This document shows positions 57,306 to 64,000 of a DNA stretch of 64,000 nucleotides, piece after piece. The first letter of the stretch is position 1, and each line of letters begins with the position of its first letter. This DNA is from Cylicocyclus nassatus (Eukaryota > Nematoda > Chromadorea > Rhabditida > Strongylidae). Location: assembly GCA_958299035.1 (NCBI GenBank), contig CATQJL010000112.1:82974636-83038635 (forward strand), in the 5' to 3' direction. Made by a program: the position numbers and the translations under genes. A model generated the notes under the pieces. It worked only from the letters and a program-made list of their open reading frames with translations. It did not search any database and was not told where the DNA came from.

Positions 57306-57454
57306 AGTTTCTTCCGTTAAAACAAGACATTTGCGCAATTTATCTTACAGCTACATCTAAGAATTTCGTAATCAAAATTTCAAATATAATTAGCGGACTT
57401 TAGGCGTTTGAAGACGGCGTTATCGCCGAAGTTAAGGTTTCGAGTAAGGAGGAT
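57306..57454. other. Short unique junction
   Basis: It replaces the 1.8 kb found at the same place in block 1 (25363-27122). Nothing was recognised. Confidence 0.4.
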
Positions 57455-58421
57455 ATACGAAAACTTTGAAAAAACATGTTTCGAAATTTTGAAAGACAAG
57501 CTATACAGCTACAAAAGTTCAGTTGGAACAAATTTAACCCATCCGCTGGCTATCAAAGCTCCCAAATAGTTCTCAAAAAAGCTCTCAAATAAATCGAAAA
57601 TTAGCGAAAATCAGACACGATGAAAACGAAATGCTATAATGTGTCCAGCAATTATCTCAGCATTTTTTAGTGAATCGCATTGTAATGGCAGCTGGGAAAA
57701 ATTTGAAATGTTTGTTTATCTTTGCTGCTGTGGGTCATTCGGAAAAAACCGACAAGACTTTGTACCGACCTAGTGTTCATGAGAAGGCAAAAGTTTTTTC
57801 GGAATACCTTCCTACCAATAGGCAAAAAACGACTTGTTTGCAACGCATACGTGACTGAAATTAAATTTCTAAGTGGATAGCTATAGGGAGCAGAAACAAT
57901 GTATAAAAATTTTAAAAAAAGTTGTGTTAAGTGAGCAAACATTTTCTATTTCGAAGGCTAACTTTAAGAGCCAGCCGGTTTGGCACAGAGAAAACAAAGA
58001 ATACTTTTTCTCCACATCATTTTCAGACTTTTCTTAGATAATAACTACATCCGAAATCGGTAGGGACCTCTAATTCTACTCCCTGCTTACTTACACTCTC
58101 AAAACAATTGATTATCATGCTACAACTCACGCCAATGACAACATGAAGACAAACAAGTTTCTTTTTGATGTGCATTTAGCGTTTTAAGGTTTTCTACTAT
58201 CTCCATAATACTCAGTTTGTCGAAGGCTTTGCCTAAGTTTTCCTTGCCTTGACAAGCTTTACTCAGCTCTTGAATGACCCTGCCAAAAATTGTCAAAGTC
58301 GACAACGCTGAAAATGAATCAACAATATGAAAGAGAGGTAAACTCATCTACCTACCATTGTTGTTTGACGGGTCTGCCCCTTCGATACAACGATATTCTT
58401 TGCTATACACTGCTACATGTC

Positions 58422-58465
58422 GATTTAGATTTGTGTCCTCAAGTTTGAGGACACAAATCTAAATC
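58422..58465. repeat. Perfect 21-bp inverted repeat, 2-base loop
   Basis: GATTTAGATTTGTGTCCTCAA and its exact reverse complement are separated by GT. Block 1 lacks it at the corresponding site (about 37890). Confidence 0.95.
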
Positions 58466-58503
58466 AGTCTAAACAAACCTCAAGTTTGGTAGGCATAGCG
58501 TAA

Positions 58504-58705
58504 GGCCCCGGTCAGACTTCACGCGACTTAATCGTCGCGATCTAATCGCCAAGATTTCCATTCATTTTCATTTCACATTCAAAAATTTCAAGCTGGAAAA
58601 GTATCACAATCGAATGGGAGTTGATCAGCATGGAATGATGTTGTAACAGTTGTCTCCTCGCGATTCACTCGCGACGATCAAATCGCGTGAAGTCTGCCCG
58701 GGGCC
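58504..58705. mobile_element. 202-bp PIF/Harbinger-like MITE, copy B
   Basis: GGCCCCGGTCAGACTTCACG ... CTGCCCGGGGCC, with TAA at 58501-58503 and 58706-58708. Block 1 has the empty site with one TAA at 39171-39173. Confidence 0.93.
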
Positions 58706-60189
58706 TAAGAATAAAGGGCTATTTATTAGCATTGATAACGTTTGGGGTGAGTCAAAGCAAACATGTACACAGTCCTAAACAACAATTCGAGTTCCGTCCC
58801 TCGACTTTCTAAAACTTCTCTCCCTCTTTTGCTATTTTTGAGTTAATTGTAATTTCTTGATGCCTCATAGTTATTATAGGAACACAAATTCAAGTTCCTG
58901 ATTAAGCATTGCAAATCAGCCAAAAAATATTCGGAAAAGATAAAGACTCGAAGTTGGATTTTTTCACGATTGAAGTGTACATTAAAAGATTATAACATTC
59001 CATATCATTCGTAATTCAGGGAACGCCTTTCAAAGTTTGAATTATTTGAAAGTAGCATTGAAGTGCCGCATACATTAGAAGCTATTTTTGCAGAAGTTGT
59101 TTACAAAGAGACTCAGTATGTAAAAAAATTATCGATTTCGCAAAAGAGGAGGCGTTGTGATTTCGATGCTTGCAATCTATAGGACAAGCTCTTTTTGTCT
59201 TGAGCTGTCTTCTATAGCAAAAGATAAAAAGTGCAACAATAAGAAACGGCATCGTGCTAAGTTATCCGAAACAAGCAGTAGAAGCATCTTCATGAGAAGG
59301 CTTCACTCCAAGAGGTTAATGGATTCAAGTTAGTGTAATGATTGTTAGAATAATAGCCCTTACCAAAACTAGTATAACTCGGCTAACGTTGAGACAATTC
59401 CCTTGGTCAGAGCAATATGAGAAACACGTAAGATTTACTGTTCAAATGTCTGGCCAACTGCTGGAAGCAGACGTAAAGATGAAAACGAGAATGCCTGGAA
59501 TAAACAACCACCTTAGATGTGCAGAATGTAAATCTCGGAACGTTCAATAAGCTTATACTTGATTGATTGATTGGTTGATTAACTTACATTTTGAGGAACC
59601 TAGGACTGCATTTCTGGGTAGCGGTGATTGTAGCGGATACGTATAGTACCAGGAAAGGCGCGAGGTTATTAGTTGTGGCAATGCGCTCATCCTTCCTGTT
59701 CACTTCAGTCATAATGTTTTGTACGCTATAGCCTTGTAAGACATGGCTCAGTTAGACCTATGATAATGTAAACACTGTTGAACTTGAAAGTGAGCGATTT
59801 ACATATAAAAAGCGCTTCTTCACCAGCGATGCCGCTATGCCAAACAGGAAAGGTAAAAAAAAAGGCTAACTGCGCACTCTGCGCTCCGCGAATTTCTGAT
59901 GTTTGTAATAATGCCGTGACCATTTGAAACCCGAACATTCCAAACATTCTTCGAACAATCCCATGATTTGTTAAATCCTTAGTAGAAATCTATTGCTTTT
60001 CTTGAACAGCAATTCCGGAAACAGCTTATAAAGCATCTGACAAGACATTTATATAAAGCGAAGTGACCTTGTCAACACTTTTCGGACCGATGCTGCACGC
60101 TAAGGAAGCTCTCTACATTAAGTTTAAAGCAAATCTGAACTTTGACTCATGCACTACATACAATACCGCTTAAATTTTTTGAAAAATAG

Positions 60190-60292
60190 ACGCGAATGCA
60201 TGGGCATGTATGGACACGTCGCTACATGTCCATACATATAGCGACATGTCCATACATGTCGCTACATGTTGCTACATGTATGGACATCACCG
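60190..60292. repeat. TACATGT/CCATACA palindromic repeat cluster
   Basis: Words GCTACATGTCCATACAT and CGACATGTCCATACATG alternate in both orientations, giving several nested hairpins. Confidence 0.8.
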
Positions 60293-60996
60293 TCGCGTGG
60301 CCATATCTCGGGAGACGGTCTTTTCGCACGGGCGGTCTCCAGCGTCTCCCTGATTTTGACTTGTCTTAACATGTAATGCACGCCGCAAATCTTTCCTCCC
60401 CGTGTTTTGCTTAGGCAAAAGCCGCCGCAGGGAGTGTCGCGCGCGGCGGTGGTCCTGTGTGGAAAGCATTACGGTCGTGCGAAACGTCACACACCCCATT
60501 TTGAATCCGAAAACAGCGCTTTGCTCAGCTCATCAAGGCGAATTTTTGTGTACAGCATGTCCTTGATATCTCGATTTCAGCATTCTTGAATCTTTCTGAG
60601 GACGTCTTTTCGCGACGGTGTAAAGCAGCGAGCATTGTCCCGAGTACATTCCAGCAAGGATCTTTCGATAGTACTTTTTCTGTAGATTATGATGTGCTAA
60701 ATACTAGCCGCAGATTTCCTTTCCAAAGTAGAACCGCTGGTGAATTGTGGAAAAATCTTTTCGTCCCAAATTCTACTCGCCATAGCCCCAGATACGAAGC
60801 TATCTTGCTAAGTAGATGTGAGTTTCGAAAAGCAGGTCGGATAGCCTCTACGAGCAAGTTTTCCGGGATGTTCGGGTTATTTCATTTTTTCTCGTTTTAC
60901 GCTCTGGAAGCTCGCCGACGGATTTTGGTCAAAATGTTGATACTCTTGAATTGTAAGGAAATTTCACTTATAGGGGTTTTCGAACACGCTCTTCAC
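60293..60996. other. Non-coding, dispersed repeat
   Basis: About 60540-60640 matches the reverse complement of about 442-530. The 153-codon ORF at 60586-61047 lies over this repeat and the adjoining foldback arm, so it is rejected. Confidence 0.5.
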
Positions 60997-61766
60997 GAAA
61001 ATCGTGGTCTTCGAGAATCACAGGGTCTTTTTGGAGAGATACGGTAAGGTGACTGTAACTGCACCACGAAAGTGCGTAACTTTGCCCGCACTTCACGCGT
61101 ATTTGTGAGAAAACTTGCCTGCTTGCTTTTCTAAGTCAAAGTTAATAGGAGTTGTGCTATCGAATGGTGCATGACTCAGGCTCCAGTCTGTAAAATTCGC
61201 CGAGTTACGAGACTCCGAAGACACGTCCTCATGAATTTTGTTCAAAGTGTAGAGATCGCATATTTCGTCGAAATTCCACCGTAAATACTTGTCTGACGCT
61301 CGTTGCAGATATTATGTTCGCTTCGTCCAACGATTCACACTGTATTGAATATGGTGCTTGCGTGTGCTTCAGCTGCTCAATTGAATATCATATCTATTTC
61401 GTGGCTAGAGCTCAAGACAAATCTAACACAATAAAATCCATTAAAATGTGGAAGGATTTGACCAGCGTGTTGTACACGCTCACGGAGGAATTTCGACGAA
61501 ATATGCGATATCTACATTTTGAGCAAAATTCATGAGGACGTGTTTCGTAGGCTCGTAACTCGGCGAATTTTACAGACTGGAGCCTGAGTCATGCACCATT
61601 CGATAGCACAACTCCTATTAACTTTGACTTAGAAAAGCAAGCAGGCAAGTTTCTGACAGGTACGCGAGAAGTGAGGGCGAAGTTACGCACTTTCGTGATG
61701 CAGTTACAGTCACCTCACCGTATCTCTCCACAAAGACCCTGTAATCCTCAAAGACCACGATTTTCG
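60997..61766. repeat. Foldback with 280-base arms
   Basis: 60997-61279 and 61486-61766 are close reverse complements (GGAGCCTGAGTCATGCACCA at 61580 versus its complement at 61163). The centre (61280-61485) is unique. Confidence 0.9.
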
Positions 61767-62064
61767 TTCTAATCATGAAAATCACTTGTTTCTTGAAAAA
61801 GGAGCCACTTGAGCCGGTTTGATCGAATCGCGGCCATGGTTCAACACTAAGTAGGGCCAAATTTTTGCTGTATCGCCTGGAATCTTTGGTAGCGACCAAT
61901 ATTGCAAGATCGATGGTGACCGCTGTCAAGGATTTCGCCCAGCACATGCATGGATAAAACAAAACATTTTTTGAAGAAAATTTCATGAAAAACTGCAGTG
62001 GTCGCAAAATGAACTCAATGAATTGAATCACTAGATTCTTGTCTTGTGAAGCTTCTCAAAAAAA

Positions 62065-62463
62065 TCGGCAAAAGAAAAATCTGTTTTTTTTTCCACGCCG
62101 AAATCAGCTATTCATCGATACTCTCCTTTCCGGGACACGGTACTGTGCAGTTTTGCGCCGATTTTGTCCGCAATGTTAGGAAAACTGATGTGTATCCTAA
62201 GTTACTCAGGAGCAACTCATGGGAGTGTTCTCAGTGTTTCGTCTTTTCCACACCATTTGCATTAGCCCAACATCAGTTCAGGTCTCAGCTGATCGTGATG
62301 ATGCAAGTGGATCAGTTGCCCGCAGCAGGTGGACGGATGGCCAAATGTCAGTTCACTTCTTATGCTTAGAGCATGGAAAGGTGTCCGGTCATCATTTCAC
62401 TTGACATAAGTTCAACGGAGGGGTCAAATTTAGCTCACCTAAAATCGAGCTTTACTACGGGCC
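62065..62463 (-). mobile_element. Truncated PIF/Harbinger-like MITE copy
   Basis: Reverse complement of 18255-18640, ending CTTTACTACGGGCC at 62463. The other half is missing. Confidence 0.75.
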
Positions 62464-62800
62464 ACTGATATCGCAGGCATCCTAAACTGATCAAAAAACA
62501 GGCGTCATTCGATATGGTTGCACCGCCAACAATAGTGATTGCTGTTGGATGAATTCATGGTTATCAGTATGAAAACTTTTTTGTTGATCTGACAGACAGC
62601 ACTGTGAACGACACTCAAGAATTGAATGATTGTCTTCTTTTTAACAACTTGTCGTTTGTCGTCACAATCATAACTTGGCAATGGAGCGACCCATGTAGAT
62701 GCTTTTAGACTGGTAGAGGAACGAAGACCGCCAGTTTTGACTGCCTTTGCGGACTTAGCCAGAAAGTCTTGAAATGACATGCAATAATATTGCAAAAGGA
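62464..62800. repeat. Duplicated block 2, end
   Basis: Aligns with 43135-43420 (CACCGCCAACAATAGT; GGTTATCAGTAT; TTGTTGATCTGA). The open frames differ between copies, so no gene is called. Confidence 0.6.
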
Positions 62801-64000
62801 CCAGTTGGCCGCAAAAGGCGGCGCAAACTGACGGCCTTTGTTCCCCTACCCTTTTAGACTTTAGGATGGGGCCATAGTCTGTCTCACAAGGAAAGGAAAG
62901 CTGAAGTGTCCTTTTAAAACGCGATAAACATTGTTAAAGGCTGCGCGTTCTTGAGGAGTTATGGAAGTTTTTATGAGCAAAAACTTGCATGCGCCGCTAA
63001 GATAGCAGTCGTAATACATTTTCTACGGCTGAAACGGTTCTTGGGGCACTCTACAACTTGACTGATTCAAAAGTTCTGTCCGATTTTCAATAACCTTGTT
63101 TAAGGCAGCTATTTTCCTAGGGTTTTGCAGTAATGGCGTTGTTATAAATATCCTCTAGAAGTAGTTTTCCTGCTCTTTCTAGTGCTCGCTGATGCTTGGC
63201 GAAACAACTTTCCAATGATGAAATTTTAACCCCGAAGCAAAGTTGCCAAAATGCGGTCAGGACCATGAAAAGTTTCCATGGAAAGACTTTCCGCAGTATT
63301 TGTAAAACTAAACATGAAATGTTTTATAATGGGTGAGGGTGTAATGAGCTAACATAAGCACACTTCTTCTCCGACGTAGAAAATGTTCTGCTTCTTTATT
63401 TTTCAAAAGAAGACAAACTCAGTTATTTAACAAGCTATCTACATATAGCAACAAGCGATGCATTCAATACTGGATATGCTAGAGCAAAGCGAGGGCAAGC
63501 AGGAATCGTTAGCCAATTGGCTTTTTTCGTTTGCGACAGCAAGAAAAAATCAAATATTGGATAGTCGGCATATTTTCGCACACGGAGGAGGGCTCAAATA
63601 ACGGGGCTTTTTGATTAGCTCGCAAAAATTTCTATGCAGCAAAGCTAACTCAAATTTTCTTTAGCCGCAAAAGAACATTTAAAGCTTAGGCTACTCAATG
63701 ATGGTAGCCAAATATGTCTGTTCATCCTGATATGGAAGCATTGGTAAGTCAAACTGGGCGGTTTGAAGAAAACCTTGCAGAATTTGAAAAATTCTCTCTT
63801 CTCTCTAGCCTTCCTTACATGGCATACAGTGCTTGTGATAGCCATAAACTCGTTTGATTCAACATAATTTAATTTGCTCAATTTTGTTGATTATGAAAAA
63901 AGTTCTAAGATTTCAAATGAAAAATTCCCAAATTGGACAGAAGTTTTGAATCAGCCTAGCATTTGATTCAAACATATTCACTTAATGCTGCCACATTGGA
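62801..64000. other. Non-coding, nothing recognised
   Basis: AT-rich sequence to the window edge, with only short frames. Confidence 0.35.

Larger units (their letters stand above)
57455..60170 (+). repeat. Duplicated block 2, second part
   Basis: Collinear with 27123-27961, 37726-37890, 39125-39448 and 40899-42230 of block 1. It lacks the TCA-flanked element and the LTR element, the foldback at 38 kb and the mariner MITE. It therefore gives empty target sites. Confidence 0.88.

Noticed and set aside
60586..61047. 153-codon ORF
   Set aside because: It overlaps a dispersed repeat and the arm of a foldback; no domain was recognised.
1..64000. CRISPR arrays, rRNA genes, bacterial operons, spliced-leader or 5S genes
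   Set aside because: None of the expected repeats, motifs or gene densities were seen.

Overview
The window looks like repeat-rich, AT-rich chromosomal DNA of a nematode, probably a clade V parasite such as a hookworm. Three paralogous first exons each start at an ATG directly behind a T-rich ...TTTCAG or TTTTAG acceptor, as in trans-spliced nematode genes. They end at GTAAA/GTGAA donors and sit among RTE, mariner, PIF/Harbinger-like, hAT-like, Penelope-like and LTR elements. The organism call is inference. No bacterial genes, rRNA or CRISPR were seen.

Few host genes are supported. The best is a three-member family of small secreted Cys proteins: an intact exon 1 at 5661-5798 (+), an intact exon 1 at 47702-47842 (-), and a broken copy on the minus strand at 18087..13665. 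The broken copy has a one-base deletion near codon 4 and was then split by a hAT-type MITE (13730-18007, 8-bp duplication). That MITE was itself entered by an apparently full-length RTE retrotransposon (14101-17434, 12-bp duplication) whose endonuclease/reverse transcriptase ORF is intact.

Layout. 1-2008: diverged repeats and a foldback with hammerhead-like motifs. 2009-2508: gap of N. 2509-4930: Penelope-like element (RT plus GIY-YIG) that carries two cDNA-primer sequences and a MITE. 4990-6270: secreted-gene copy 1. 6279-13660: mariner MITE, hAT-like element, inverted repeats, a microsatellite and a second hammerhead foldback. 13665-18087: nested gene/MITE/RTE. 18255-22353: Harbinger-like element, mariner-type palindrome and a TTCGAA-rich MITE. 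23560-43400: long duplicated block 1, swollen by insertions that include an LTR retroelement (28103-37399) sitting inside a TIR element (27962-37722). 44383-46730: mariner-type MITE. 46970-48600: secreted-gene copy 2. 48684-52618: MITEs and foldbacks. 55490-62800: duplicated block 2, a compact paralog of block 1 that supplies empty target sites for three of the insertions.

The most informative results are the hammerhead-like RNA motif, which keeps its pairing through compensatory changes in three different copies; the layered, datable insertions; a template-switch-like palindrome at 42 kb; and an assembly artefact (SMART primer sequence inside the contig) that makes 2009-3076 unreliable.
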